This document shows, piece after piece, positions 22,475 to 30,878 of a stretch of DNA of 64,000 bases (position 1 is the stretch's first letter; each line of letters starts with the position of its first letter). Source of the stretch: Ancylobacter amanitiformis (GTDB lineage Bacteria; Pseudomonadota; Alphaproteobacteria; Rhizobiales; Xanthobacteraceae); the NCBI RefSeq assembly GCF_030814815.1, contig NZ_JAUSVR010000010.1, positions 100,793 through 164,792 of the forward strand, in the 5' to 3' direction. The translations under genes were made by a program, and so were the position numbers. A model generated the notes under the pieces. That model did no database searches. It saw only the letters and a list, made by a program, of their open reading frames with translations, and had not been told where the DNA came from.

Positions 22475-23260
22475 TCAGTCCATGATGTGGTAGCCGCCGT
22501 CGATATAGAGCACCTGACCGGTCATCAGCCGCGCCGCGTCATGGGCGAGGAAGGCGGTGGCGACCCCGACATCGTCGATCGACACCAGTTCGCGCGCCGG
22601 CGCCTTGGTCTTCGCCTTCTCCAGCAGCGCGTCGAATTCCGGGATGCCGGAGGCGGCGCGGGTGGCCAGCGGGCCGGGCGAGATGGCGTGCACGCGGATG
22701 CCCCGGGGACCAAGCTCGGCCGCGAGGTAGCGCACCGCGCTCTCCAGCGCCGCCTTCGCCACGCCCATGATGTTGTAGTTCTCCACCACCCGCTCCGAGC
22801 CGTAATAGGTCATGGTGAACAGCGTGCCGCCCTCCGTCATCAGCGGCTCGGCGAGGTGCGCCATGCGGATGAACGACCAGCAGGAAATTTCCATCGTCTT
22901 GAGAAATCCGTCGAGCGGGGCGTCGGTCACGCGGCCGGCCAGCGTGCCCTGCGGCGAGAAGGCGATGGAATGCACCACGAAATCGAGCGAGCCCCATTCG
23001 CGCGCTATTGCCTCGAACACGGCTTCCATCTGGCCGGGCACGGCGACGTCCAGAGGCAGGAAGATCGGCGCCTCCAGTTCCCGCGCCAGCGGCTCCACAT
23101 GGGGACGCGCCTTGTCGTTGAGATAGGTGACGGCCAGTTCCGCTCCGAAGGCCCGGAAGGCGCGGGCACAGCCCCAGGCGATCGACCTGTCATTGGCGAT
23201 GCCGACGATGAGCCCGCGCTTGCCGTCGAGCAGTCTGGCCTTGGCGATGGGAATGGGCAT
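22475..23260 (-). CDS. fabI: Enoyl-[acyl-carrier-protein] reductase FabI
   Basis: 261-residue NADH-dependent enoyl-ACP reductase of the SDR superfamily. It has the FabI-type cofactor motif GIANDRSIAWGCARAF and the catalytic YYGSERVVENYNIMGVAK with Tyr-x6-Lys, and ends in YIDGGYHIMD. It catalyses the last step of each fatty-acid elongation cycle. Its place after DUF3141 and phosphotransacetylase genes suggests a second, conditionally expressed FabI rather than the housekeeping copy, by analogy with rhizobia. Confidence 0.93.
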   Translation of the reverse strand: MPIPIAKARLLDGKRGLIVGIANDRSIAWGCARAFRAFGAELAVTYLNDKARPHVEPLARELEAPIFLPLDVAVPGQMEAVFEAIAREWGSLDFVVHSIAFSPQGTLAGRVTDAPLDGFLKTMEISCWSFIRMAHLAEPLMTEGGTLFTMTYYGSERVVENYNIMGVAKAALESAVRYLAAELGPRGIRVHAISPGPLATRAASGIPEFDALLEKAKTKAPARELVSIDDVGVATAFLAHDAARLMTGQVLYIDGGYHIMD

Positions 23261-23348
23261 GAGGCACTCCGTTCGGGGCCGGAAACGGATGAGGGAACCG
23301 CGTTATCCATCAATCAACCAGAGCCGGCGACCAGGGCCGGATCCGGCT

Positions 23349-24314
23349 CTAGTCGGCGACGATCTGGGTCATGCTGCGGCGCGCGCCGGCATAGAGCGTG
23401 GCGACGGCGCAGGAGGCGAGCCGCGTACGCACGCTGTCCGCGCGCGAGGTCAGGATGATCGGCACGCGCGCGCCGAGCACGATGCCGGCGGCATCGGCAT
23501 GGGCGAGGAAGGTGAGGTTCTTCGCGAGCATGTTGCCGGCCTCGAGGTCCGGCACGACGAGGATCTGCCCGTGCCCGGCGACAGCCGAGACGATGCCCTT
23601 GATCCGCGCCGCCTCGGGATCGATGGCGTTGTCGAAGGCAAGCGGGCCATCGACGATGCCGCCGGTGATCTGGCCGCGCTCGGCCATCTTGCACAGCGCC
23701 GCCGCGTCGATGGTGGAGGGGATCTTGGTCGTCACCGTCTCCACCGCCGAGAGGATGGCGACCTTCGGCGTGCCGAGGCCGATGCCGGCCCACAGGTCGA
23801 TGGCGTTCTGGATGATGTCGCGCTTGGCGTCGAGGTCGGGGAAGATGTTGATCGCCGCATCGGTGATGAACAGCGTTTCCTCATGGCCGGGCACATCCAT
23901 GATGAAGACGTGGCTGATGCGCCGGCCGGTGCGCAGGCCGGTGGCGGAGGCCGCGACCTCCTTCATCAGTTCGTCCGTGTGCAGGCTGCCCTTCATGAGC
24001 AACTCGCCGCGCCCCTCGCGCACCAGTTGGACCGCCTTGGCCGCGGCCGCATGGCTATGCTGCGCATCCACGATCTCCACCCCGGTGAGGTCGAGACCGA
24101 GGCCCGCCGCGAGCGAGCGGATCTTGGCTTGCGGTCCGACCAGGATGGGCTCGATCAGCCCCGCCGCCCTGGCCTCCAGCGCGCCGCGCAGGGAGGTCTC
24201 GTCGCACGGGTGGGCGACGATGGTCACCGCCGGTTCGCAGGCGCGAGCCTTGGCGATCAGCCGGTCGTATTTCGAAGGGCCGGCCGTGCCGGGCGGGAGC
24301 CGTGTGTCAGCCAT
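23349..24314 (-). CDS. Phosphate acetyl/butyryltransferase family protein (Pta-like)
   Basis: 321 residues from the ATG at 24314; a longer frame adds an arginine/proline-rich stretch that looks non-coding. PTA_PTB domain with LVGPQAKIRSLA near the N-terminus, the conserved LMKGSLHTDELM, ITDAAINIFPDLDAKRDI and the C-terminal GARVPIILTSRADS. It should exchange acyl-CoA and acyl-phosphate. In related operons it is paired with acetate kinase, but no kinase gene lies in the 88 bp before fabI or elsewhere in the window. Its start overlaps the DUF3141 stop by eight bases. Confidence 0.88.
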   Translation of the reverse strand: MADTRLPPGTAGPSKYDRLIAKARACEPAVTIVAHPCDETSLRGALEARAAGLIEPILVGPQAKIRSLAAGLGLDLTGVEIVDAQHSHAAAAKAVQLVREGRGELLMKGSLHTDELMKEVAASATGLRTGRRISHVFIMDVPGHEETLFITDAAINIFPDLDAKRDIIQNAIDLWAGIGLGTPKVAILSAVETVTTKIPSTIDAAALCKMAERGQITGGIVDGPLAFDNAIDPEAARIKGIVSAVAGHGQILVVPDLEAGNMLAKNLTFLAHADAAGIVLGARVPIILTSRADSVRTRLASCAVATLYAGARRSMTQIVAD

Positions 24315-26532
24315 GCGGGTGCGGTTCCTTGCGGGCGGCGGGCGAATGGCCGGCGGACGGAGGGGTGTCGCGCGATGACGCCGGCGCGGGGCTGTCGAGG
24401 CCGTAGAGACGGCGCATTTCCTCACGGCGCTGGGCCGCCTCGTCGGTGAGCGGCCCGCTCGCGCCGAGCACCTCCTCGATCAGCGAGAAGACGCCCGCCC
24501 GGGTCTCGCGGTCGTCCGGCAGCAGCACGGCAATGGCCTCCAGCGCGGCCGGGCGGTCGATCAGCAGCATGTAGAACTGCTCGCGCACAAGGTGCTTGAA
24601 GTCCTCCAGCGTGAGCTGGCGGGCCAGCGGTCCCTTCTCGCGAAGCCGGCGCAGCGCTTCGAAGCCGCGCTCGTCCGCCCGCCCGCGCGCCATGCCGATA
24701 TAGAGCAGGGTGCGCACGCCGGCGGCGAGCAGGCCGCCCTGCGTGAAGCCTTCGCGCAGTTCCGCGATGCGCTTGGCGATGAGTTCGGCGTGAAGCCGGC
24801 TCTTGGCCGCCCGGCGCGGACGCAGCGATGGCGTGGGCGCGATGCCGACCGCGGCCTGTAGCACCGGCGCGCCATAAATCTGGCGGAAGGTCTGCTCCGA
24901 CTGGTGCTCGACCGCCTTGCGCCAGCCTTCCAGGGCCTCGACGATCTGGCGCGAGACCTGTTCCTGCGCCTTGAGGAAGGGGTTGTCGGGCGCGGCCGGC
25001 TGGCGCGCCTCGCGCACCCTGGCGGCGAGGTCCGCCAGACCTGACAGAAGCGGATTGCGCGCACCGAACAATTCGTAGCCCAGCCGCAGGGGATGCAGCC
25101 GGCGCAGCGTCTCCGCCATGGCCGGGTTGGCCAGCGCGCGCACCGCCGGCTGCGCCACGGCGCGATAGAGCGCGAGGTTGATGTCCGAGACACGCGCCGC
25201 GGTGGCGAAGCGGCGCTCGTCCTCGATATCGTTGCCGCCCAGCGCGCGGATATCGTCGAGGTCGCGCGTCTCGCAGCGCATGATCCAGTCGCCGTTGGCG
25301 CGCGAGGGGTCGCCCCCGTCCTTCGGCTCGAATACCGCCTCATAGAGGCCGGGCGGCAGCATGTCGATGAAGTCGATATTCGAGGCGAATTCCTGATGCT
25401 CCTTCCGCGCCACGCCGGCCGAGACGAAGATGCCGAGATGGCCGATCGTGTCGTGCACGGTGTAGACGATGGTCTGCCCATAGGAACGGATCTCGTCGAC
25501 GCTGTCATAGAGGTCGAGGATCCAGTCCAGCGCCTGCTGCGGCGGGGTGATGTTGTCGCCGCGCGAGCAGAACACCACGATCGGCGAGCGGATGTTGCGC
25601 AGGTCGATGGCGGTGCCGTCGGACGTGCGGATCTCGCCGCAGGCCAGCCGATTGCCGATGAACAACTCGTCGACGATGAACTGGATTTCCTCCGCGTTCA
25701 GCGTGACATGGCCGCCCCACCATTTCTCGAAGCCGAGATAGCGGTCGACCTCGGTGTCGACCTTGGCATAGAGGTTGTACTGCTTGGTCCACAGCGTGTT
25801 GGCCGGGTTCTGGTTCTCGAAATTCTGCACCAGCCACGCGCCGTCGAAAATGCCGGCGCCGAGGTCGCTGGTGAGCGCGGTAAGCCAGCTGCCCCCCAGC
25901 AGGCCGCCGGCATAGCGCATCGGGTTCGCCCCCGTCACGCCGGCCCAGTAGGAGAGCGGCGCGCCGGCGATGATGATGGGGCCGAACAGTTCCGGCCGTA
26001 CCGCCGCGAGCATCATGACCGCCCAGCCGGCCTGGCAGTTGCCGATGACGCAGGGCTTGCCCTGTGCCTGCGGGTGACGCCCGATCACCGCCTCGATGAA
26101 CGCCGCCTCGGCGCGCGAGACGTCCTCGATGGTCTGGCCGGGCATGGGATCGGGCAGGAAGCCGATGAAGTAGCAGGCATGGCCGGCCTGCAGCGCGACG
26201 CCGATCTCGCTGTCGGCCTTGAAGCCGCCAATGCCCGGCCCGTGGCCGGCGCGCGGATCGACGATGATGAAGGCGCGCTTGGCCGCGTCGATCTCCACGC
26301 CGGCGGGCGGCACGATGCGCACCAGTCCGTAATTCACCGGCCGCGGCAGGTCGCGCCCGTCACAGACCAGTTCCACCTCGTAATCGAGCACGTTGGGCGC
26401 GGTTTGCGCCATGTGCTCCTCATATTGCAGGCCGCGCCGGCGCATCGCGTCGAGATACAGCGTCCACCGCTGGCCCGCATCCACAAGATAGGCCCCGGCG
26501 TCGGAGAGGATATTCGCCGTACGAGCGTCCAC
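24307..26532 (-). CDS. DUF3141 alpha/beta-hydrolase, PHA-synthase-like
   Basis: 741 residues from the GTG at 26532, which has GGGGGA six bases upstream; a GTG at 26568 would add 12 residues. The N-terminal half resembles PhaC synthases: a lipase-like box GNCQAGW with a cysteine nucleophile, an aspartate in CSRGDNITPP, and a histidine in DTIGHLGIF. The canonical PhaC box ends in glycine where this has alanine. The C-terminal third is helical and specific to DUF3141. No PHA granule partner is nearby. A hydroxyacyl transferase or hydrolase role linked to acyl-phosphate metabolism is inferred only. Confidence 0.85.
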   Translation of the reverse strand: MDARTANILSDAGAYLVDAGQRWTLYLDAMRRRGLQYEEHMAQTAPNVLDYEVELVCDGRDLPRPVNYGLVRIVPPAGVEIDAAKRAFIIVDPRAGHGPGIGGFKADSEIGVALQAGHACYFIGFLPDPMPGQTIEDVSRAEAAFIEAVIGRHPQAQGKPCVIGNCQAGWAVMMLAAVRPELFGPIIIAGAPLSYWAGVTGANPMRYAGGLLGGSWLTALTSDLGAGIFDGAWLVQNFENQNPANTLWTKQYNLYAKVDTEVDRYLGFEKWWGGHVTLNAEEIQFIVDELFIGNRLACGEIRTSDGTAIDLRNIRSPIVVFCSRGDNITPPQQALDWILDLYDSVDEIRSYGQTIVYTVHDTIGHLGIFVSAGVARKEHQEFASNIDFIDMLPPGLYEAVFEPKDGGDPSRANGDWIMRCETRDLDDIRALGGNDIEDERRFATAARVSDINLALYRAVAQPAVRALANPAMAETLRRLHPLRLGYELFGARNPLLSGLADLAARVREARQPAAPDNPFLKAQEQVSRQIVEALEGWRKAVEHQSEQTFRQIYGAPVLQAAVGIAPTPSLRPRRAAKSRLHAELIAKRIAELREGFTQGGLLAAGVRTLLYIGMARGRADERGFEALRRLREKGPLARQLTLEDFKHLVREQFYMLLIDRPAALEAIAVLLPDDRETRAGVFSLIEEVLGASGPLTDEAAQRREEMRRLYGLDSPAPASSRDTPPSAGHSPAARKEPHPHG

Positions 26533-26946
26533 GTCCGTTCCCCCGCTCTGTCGCTGCGCGATATGCACGGCTGGAAGTCTCGCCGATGATGGCCCTCACT
26601 GCCTTGACGGGCATCAACGTTCCGGCCGGAAGGGTCCTTCGCGGTTTCTGTCGGATCACTGTCTCTGGACTTGCGAGCGGCACGCCCTTGCCGCAGAGTT
26701 ATCCCGCTGGTTGCCTTGCGCTCCCACCGTTGAGCCAGATCAAGGGCGCTGCCAGCGCAATGGTGCCAAATGCGCACGGGTTTGACAACGCGAACATGCT
26801 TCCAGATCCGGGCGTCGACGGCCGATGCGGGGCCGGGGCGGGTTCAATGCCGGTCGGCCGAGAAGGCTGTCTCCGGCCGGCAATGTCAGGAGAGCACTCA
26901 TCGAGGCTAGGCGGCGGCAGGAAGCTGGCCGCCCGGGAGGTGGAAC
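26533..26946. other. Divergent intergenic region between DUF3141 and ppk2
   Basis: About 410 bp without a credible gene. It contains the Pho-box-like direct repeat at 26648-26665. The strong SD GGGGGA of the DUF3141 gene (reverse strand, 26539-26544) and GGGAGG of ppk2 lie at its two ends. I see no other structure. Confidence 0.6.
26648..26665. promoter_or_regulatory. Candidate Pho box (PhoB site)
   Basis: CTGTCGGATCACTGTCTC contains two CTGTC units (26648-26652 and 26659-26663) with exactly 11-bp periodicity, the geometry of a Pho box (consensus repeat CTGTCAT with a 4-bp linker). The last two positions of each repeat deviate. Its location between a Pta/FabI operon and a polyphosphate kinase gene makes phosphate control plausible. 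Confidence 0.45.
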
Positions 26947-27753
26947 ATGGGCGAGAAAAACAACGAAGCCGCCGACGACGAAAAACTCTCGCGCAAGGTC
27001 TATGACCAGGAGCTGAAGCGCCTGCATGGCGAATTGGTGAGCCTGCAGGAATGGACCAAGCGGAGCGGCGCCAAGGTCTGCGTGATTTTCGAGGGGCGCG
27101 ATACCGCGGGCAAGGGCGGCACCATCAAGGCGATCACCGAGCGCGTCAGTCCCCGCGTCTTCCGCGTGGTGGCGTTGCCGCCGCCGACCGAGCGCGAGAA
27201 GACCCAGATGTACGCGCAACGCTACCTGCCGCACCTGCCCGCCGCCGGGGAAATCGTGATCTTCGACCGCAGCTGGTACAACCGCGCCGGCGTCGAGCGC
27301 GTCATGGGTTTCTGCACCGAGCAGCAGGCGAAGAAGTTTCTCGACTCGATCAACGGCGTCGAGAAGGCGATGATCGAATCCGGCGTGGTGCTGCTGAAAT
27401 ACTGGCTGGAGGTCAGCCCGCAGGAGCAGACCCGGCGGATCGAGTCGCGCATCAATGATCCGCGCAAGATCTGGAAGCTCTCGCCCATGGACCTCAAGTC
27501 CTATGGCCGCTGGTATGACTATTCGAGGGCCCGCGATGACATGTTCGCGGCATCCGACACGCCATGGGCGCCCTGGTATGTCGTGGATTCCAACGACAAG
27601 CGCCGCGCGCGGCTCAACATCATCACCCATCTTCTGTCGAAGCTGCCCTACGAGGCGGCCAAGCACGTCAAGATCAAGCTGCCGAAGCGCCAGAAGGCCG
27701 ATGGCTATGTCGAGCCCGAGGACATCCGCCACCACGTGCCGGCCACGTTCTGA
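26947..27753 (+). CDS. ppk2: Polyphosphate kinase 2
   Basis: 268-residue PPK2 of the single-domain type. It has the Walker-A-like loop FEGRDTAGKGGTIK (48-61), the conserved FDRSWYNRAGVERVMGF motif and the lid region RRIESRINDPRKIWKLS. It transfers phosphate between inorganic polyphosphate and nucleoside diphosphates; the preferred nucleotide cannot be read from sequence alone. GGGAGG precedes the ATG. It is divergent from the DUF3141 operon, so a common phosphate or energy stress signal could act on both. Confidence 0.93.
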   Translation: MGEKNNEAADDEKLSRKVYDQELKRLHGELVSLQEWTKRSGAKVCVIFEGRDTAGKGGTIKAITERVSPRVFRVVALPPPTEREKTQMYAQRYLPHLPAAGEIVIFDRSWYNRAGVERVMGFCTEQQAKKFLDSINGVEKAMIESGVVLLKYWLEVSPQEQTRRIESRINDPRKIWKLSPMDLKSYGRWYDYSRARDDMFAASDTPWAPWYVVDSNDKRRARLNIITHLLSKLPYEAAKHVKIKLPKRQKADGYVEPEDIRHHVPATF

Positions 27754-27819
27754 CCCGGCGGCCACGCTTCCCGCGCGACGCCTCCTCTAACCTCTGTACC
27801 GAAGGCATGGAGTAGAACG

Positions 27820-28320
27820 ATGAGTGAGACCGAGAAAATCCCCGGCGCCGCCCAGCGGCCGCTCGGCGACGAGAGCTTCATGTCGGCATCCGATCTGCGC
27901 GGCTACATGGACAAGGTCGCCACCGCACGCGCCAACGAGTTGGTCGAGGCGATGGACAAGGCCGACCGGGCGCGCGACGAACTCGCCAAGACGCTGGCCG
28001 AGCCGATCGAGGTGACGCCGCAGAAGCTGGAGGAGATCACCCAGAGCCTGCTGGTCAAGCTTCGCGCCGCGGCCGAGCGGGGCGAAACCGAATTGATGGT
28101 GATGCGCTTTCCCAACAGCCTGTGCAGCGACCACGGACGGGCCATCAACAACACGCTGGACGGCTGGCCGGACACGCTGACCGGCCGCCCGCGCCAGGCC
28201 TACGAACTGTGGCGCGACCGGCTGAAGCCGGCCGGCTTCGGGCTGGCGGCGATGATCGTCGACTGGCCGAAGGGCATGCCGGGCGATGTCGGGCTGTTCC
28301 TCACCTGGGGCGGCAGATAA
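27820..28320 (+). CDS. Conserved hypothetical protein downstream of ppk2
   Basis: 166-residue soluble protein with no signal peptide or membrane segment. A charged helical N-terminal part (about 25-85, with NELVEAMDKADRARDELAK) is followed by a globular part with LMVMRFPNSLCSDHGRAINN and GFGLAAMIVDWPKGMPGD, possibly a short helix hairpin plus alpha/beta domain. I do not recognise a named family. It lies 66 bp after ppk2 in the same direction and could be co-transcribed. Confidence 0.75.
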   Translation: MSETEKIPGAAQRPLGDESFMSASDLRGYMDKVATARANELVEAMDKADRARDELAKTLAEPIEVTPQKLEEITQSLLVKLRAAAERGETELMVMRFPNSLCSDHGRAINNTLDGWPDTLTGRPRQAYELWRDRLKPAGFGLAAMIVDWPKGMPGDVGLFLTWGGR

Positions 28321-28496
28321 GGCGGTTGGGTGACGCGAAAGCCTGTTGACGCCCTGAAAGCGTGCCGGGATAAGGTAGTCTCCGAACAGCCTGCCGGCCG
28401 ATGGCACGGGACGTAACGGACCCGCCGAGGGCGGGTCCAGGGCGCGACCCCGACCAGCACCACGCGGGCGCGACGACGCCAGGGGAGTCCAAGGCC

Positions 28497-28928
28497 ATGA
28501 CGGCCGCGCCGCACCTATCCGCTCCCGCCCATCTGCCGTTTTTCATCACCGCGCCGGACGGCACGGACGGGCTGATGATCGCCGCCGTGGTGACGTTGAT
28601 CGTCTCGGTCGCGTTGATCGGCGTGCTTTTCCTCACGCTGCATTCGCTGCCCGAGCGCATGGCCCACAAGGGCCAGAAGCTGCAGTTCGAGATTGTGGCG
28701 GTGCTGTGCCTGCTGGCGCTGTTCACGCATACTCACCTGTTCTGGGTGATCGCGCTGCTGCTGGCCTTCATCGACCTGCCGGATCTGGTGTCGCCGCTGA
28801 ACCGCATCGCCCGCGCCTCGGAGGCGGTGGCCGACATTGCGCCTCCCGACCCGTTGCCGCCCGAACGGCCGGCTTCCACGCCGGCCTCGGCCCAGCACGG
28901 CACCGGCACGGGAGGTCGTCATGCTTGA
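28497..28928 (+). CDS. Small inner-membrane protein, YiaW/DUF3302-like
   Basis: 143 residues with two predicted membrane helices (about 27-49 and 65-93). The connecting segment LHSLPERMAHKGQKLQFEI followed by LFTHTHLFWVIALLLA resembles the DUF3302 family (E. coli YiaW), from recall. The C-terminal tail is rich in proline and alanine. Its stop overlaps the following HlyD-type gene by eight bases, the same gene pairing as yiaW-yiaV, so the two proteins probably act together in the envelope. Confidence 0.72.
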   Translation: MTAAPHLSAPAHLPFFITAPDGTDGLMIAAVVTLIVSVALIGVLFLTLHSLPERMAHKGQKLQFEIVAVLCLLALFTHTHLFWVIALLLAFIDLPDLVSPLNRIARASEAVADIAPPDPLPPERPASTPASAQHGTGTGGRHA

Positions 28929-30153
28929 GCTCATGCTGTGCTCGATGCTCACCGTGCTGCCGGACTACCTCTATCGCCGCTTCGCGCAGGGCAAGAGGTT
29001 CGGCCGCGAGATCACGCTTTACTCGGTATGGTACGAACTCAGGTGGGGCATCACCGCCTGCCTGATGCTGACGGTCAGCCTCATCACCGTCATCTTCTAC
29101 AACCATCCCGCCTCGACCAACGTCACCGCCTATTTCCGCACCGTTTCGATCCTGCCGGAGACGGTGGGCCGGGTGGCGGAGGTCTATGTCGGTGTCAGCG
29201 ACCATGTGGAGCAGGGCCAGCCGATCCTGCGTCTCGACGATTCCAGCGAGCGGGCGGCGGTCGAGGCGGCGCGCCGGCGGATCGAGGAGACCGATGCGTC
29301 GATGATCGTCGCGCGCTCCGACATCGCGGTGGCCGACGGGCAGATCCTGCAGGCCGCCGAATCCCTGCAGCAGGCCATGGATGAACTGGCCACCAAGCAG
29401 GAACTCGTCGCCCGCAATGCCGATGTAGTGACGCGACGCGAGATCGAGCGGCTGCAGAATGTGGTGGACGGGCGCCAGGGCGCGCTCGCCGCCGCCAATG
29501 CGGCACGGGAAGGCGCCGTGGCCCGCCTCGACAGCCTCCTGCCGGCGCAGAAGGCCAGCGCCGTGGCCGCGCTCGCGCAGGCCGAGACGGAACTTGCCAA
29601 GACGGTGGTGCGGGCCGGCGTGAGCGGGCGCGTCGAGCAGTTCGTGCTCAGGGTCGGCGACCTCGTCAACCCGATGATCCGCGCGGCCGGGGTGCTCATT
29701 CCCGACAATGCCGGCCGCGAGCGGCTGATCGCCGGCTTCGGCCAGATCGAGGCGCAGGTGATGAAGCCGGGCATGGTGGCGGAAGCCACCTGCATCTCCA
29801 AGCCCTTCACCATCATCCCGATGGTCGTTACCAACGTGCAGAACTACATCGCCGCCGGCCAGTTCCGCGCCACCGAGCAACTGCTCGACGCGCAGCAGGT
29901 GCAGCAGCCCGGCACGATCACGGTTCAGCTGGAACCGCTCTATGAGGGCGGGTTGGATGGCGTGCCGCCGGGTTCAAGCTGTATCGCCAACGCCTATTCG
30001 TCCAACCATGAGCGGCTGGCCGCGGGCGATCTGGGCATGATGCAGACATTCTACCTGCACATGGTGGACACGGTCGCGCTGGTGCACGCCCTGCTGCTGC
30101 GGCTGCAGGCTCTGATCATGCCCATACAGACGCTGGTATTCGGCGGGCACTGA
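28921..30153 (+). CDS. HlyD/EmrA-type membrane fusion protein (YiaV-like)
   Basis: 410-residue adaptor. One N-terminal membrane helix (about 43-62) is followed by a barrel-sandwich half motif (RVAEVYVGVSDHVEQGQPIL), a long coiled-coil hairpin (about 105-215), the second half motif (VVRAGVSGRVEQFVLRVGDLV) and a C-terminal region ending in hydrophobic sequence. No inner-membrane transporter gene follows; its only partner is the overlapping YiaW-like gene. It may serve a pump encoded elsewhere or have an envelope-related role of its own. Confidence 0.85.
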   Translation: MLELMLCSMLTVLPDYLYRRFAQGKRFGREITLYSVWYELRWGITACLMLTVSLITVIFYNHPASTNVTAYFRTVSILPETVGRVAEVYVGVSDHVEQGQPILRLDDSSERAAVEAARRRIEETDASMIVARSDIAVADGQILQAAESLQQAMDELATKQELVARNADVVTRREIERLQNVVDGRQGALAAANAAREGAVARLDSLLPAQKASAVAALAQAETELAKTVVRAGVSGRVEQFVLRVGDLVNPMIRAAGVLIPDNAGRERLIAGFGQIEAQVMKPGMVAEATCISKPFTIIPMVVTNVQNYIAAGQFRATEQLLDAQQVQQPGTITVQLEPLYEGGLDGVPPGSSCIANAYSSNHERLAAGDLGMMQTFYLHMVDTVALVHALLLRLQALIMPIQTLVFGGH

Positions 30154-30184
30154 GGCCCGCCGTGCCACGGCCCGCGGTGGTCTC

Positions 30185-30586
30185 TCAGGCTTCGCCGCGG
30201 TAATCGGGATCGGCGACCGGCTCCAGCCAGTCGACGCCGCGCCCGTCTAGCGCCTCGCTGATGGCCACATGAGTCATGGCGCTGTCCGTCGTTGCGCCGT
30301 GCCAGTGACGCTCGCCCGGGGCGAACCAGATGACGTCGCCCACGGTGATTTCCTCGCGCGGGCCGCCCTCGCGCTGCGCCCAGCCATGGCCGGCGGTGAC
30401 GATGAGGGTCTGGCCCAGCGGATGGGTATGCCACGCGGTGCGCGCGCCGGGCTGGAAGGTGACGATGGCGCCACCCACCCGCGCCGGCGCGTCGCGCTGG
30501 AAGCGCGAGGCCAGCTGAACGGAGCCGGTGAAATACTCCGCCGGCCCGTCGATCGGCGGCAGCGCGCCGTGTCGCAGAATATCCAT
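30185..30586 (-). CDS. Cupin-fold protein, mandelonitrile-lyase-like
   Basis: 133 residues from the ATG at 30586, preceded by AGGGAGAGAGG. Single cupin domain with metal ligands in [12 protein letters not shown] and [16 protein letters not shown]. The pattern resembles small manganese cupins described as (R)-hydroxynitrile lyases, and many are annotated as carboxymuconolactone decarboxylase-related. The native substrate is unknown; a cyanohydrin is not implied by the neighbours. Conserved histidines suggest an active metal site. It is convergent with the HlyD-type gene. Confidence 0.82.
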   Translation of the reverse strand: MDILRHGALPPIDGPAEYFTGSVQLASRFQRDAPARVGGAIVTFQPGARTAWHTHPLGQTLIVTAGHGWAQREGGPREEITVGDVIWFAPGERHWHGATTDSAMTHVAISEALDGRGVDWLEPVADPDYRGEA

Positions 30587-30742
30587 GTGCCTCTCTCCCT
30601 CACCGCCGGCCCGCGCCGGAAAGACCCGCCATGTCGGCCTCGGCGCGTTTTCGACAGGGCGAACCGGTATTCGGGCCATGGAAAAACGCGCCCGGCAACC
30701 GGGCGGCGAGAGAAGACGCCATGAGCCGCCCGGGCGTCAATC

Positions 30743-30818
30743 CATCCGGCGGTTTGCCATCCGGCGGTTTGCCATCCGGCGGTTTGCCATCCGGCGGTTT
30801 GCCATCCGGGCGGTTTGC
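30743..30818. repeat. 15-bp tandem repeat, about five units
   Basis: Four perfect units of CATCCGGCGGTTTGC start at 30743, 30758, 30773 and 30788. A 16-bp variant with one extra G (30803-30818) follows. It lies between the cupin and dps genes. No coding role is evident. Confidence 0.95.
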
Positions 30819-30878
30819 CGGCCGAGCGGGATGTCGGCGCGGGGCGAGGCGTGAGGCGAGGCGTGAGGGTGGGGGGGA

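Noticed and set aside
30743..30818. CRISPR array or coding repeat
   Set aside because: Units are contiguous without spacers. The reverse-strand frame (RRMAN repeats) has no start, ribosome site or continuation of its own.
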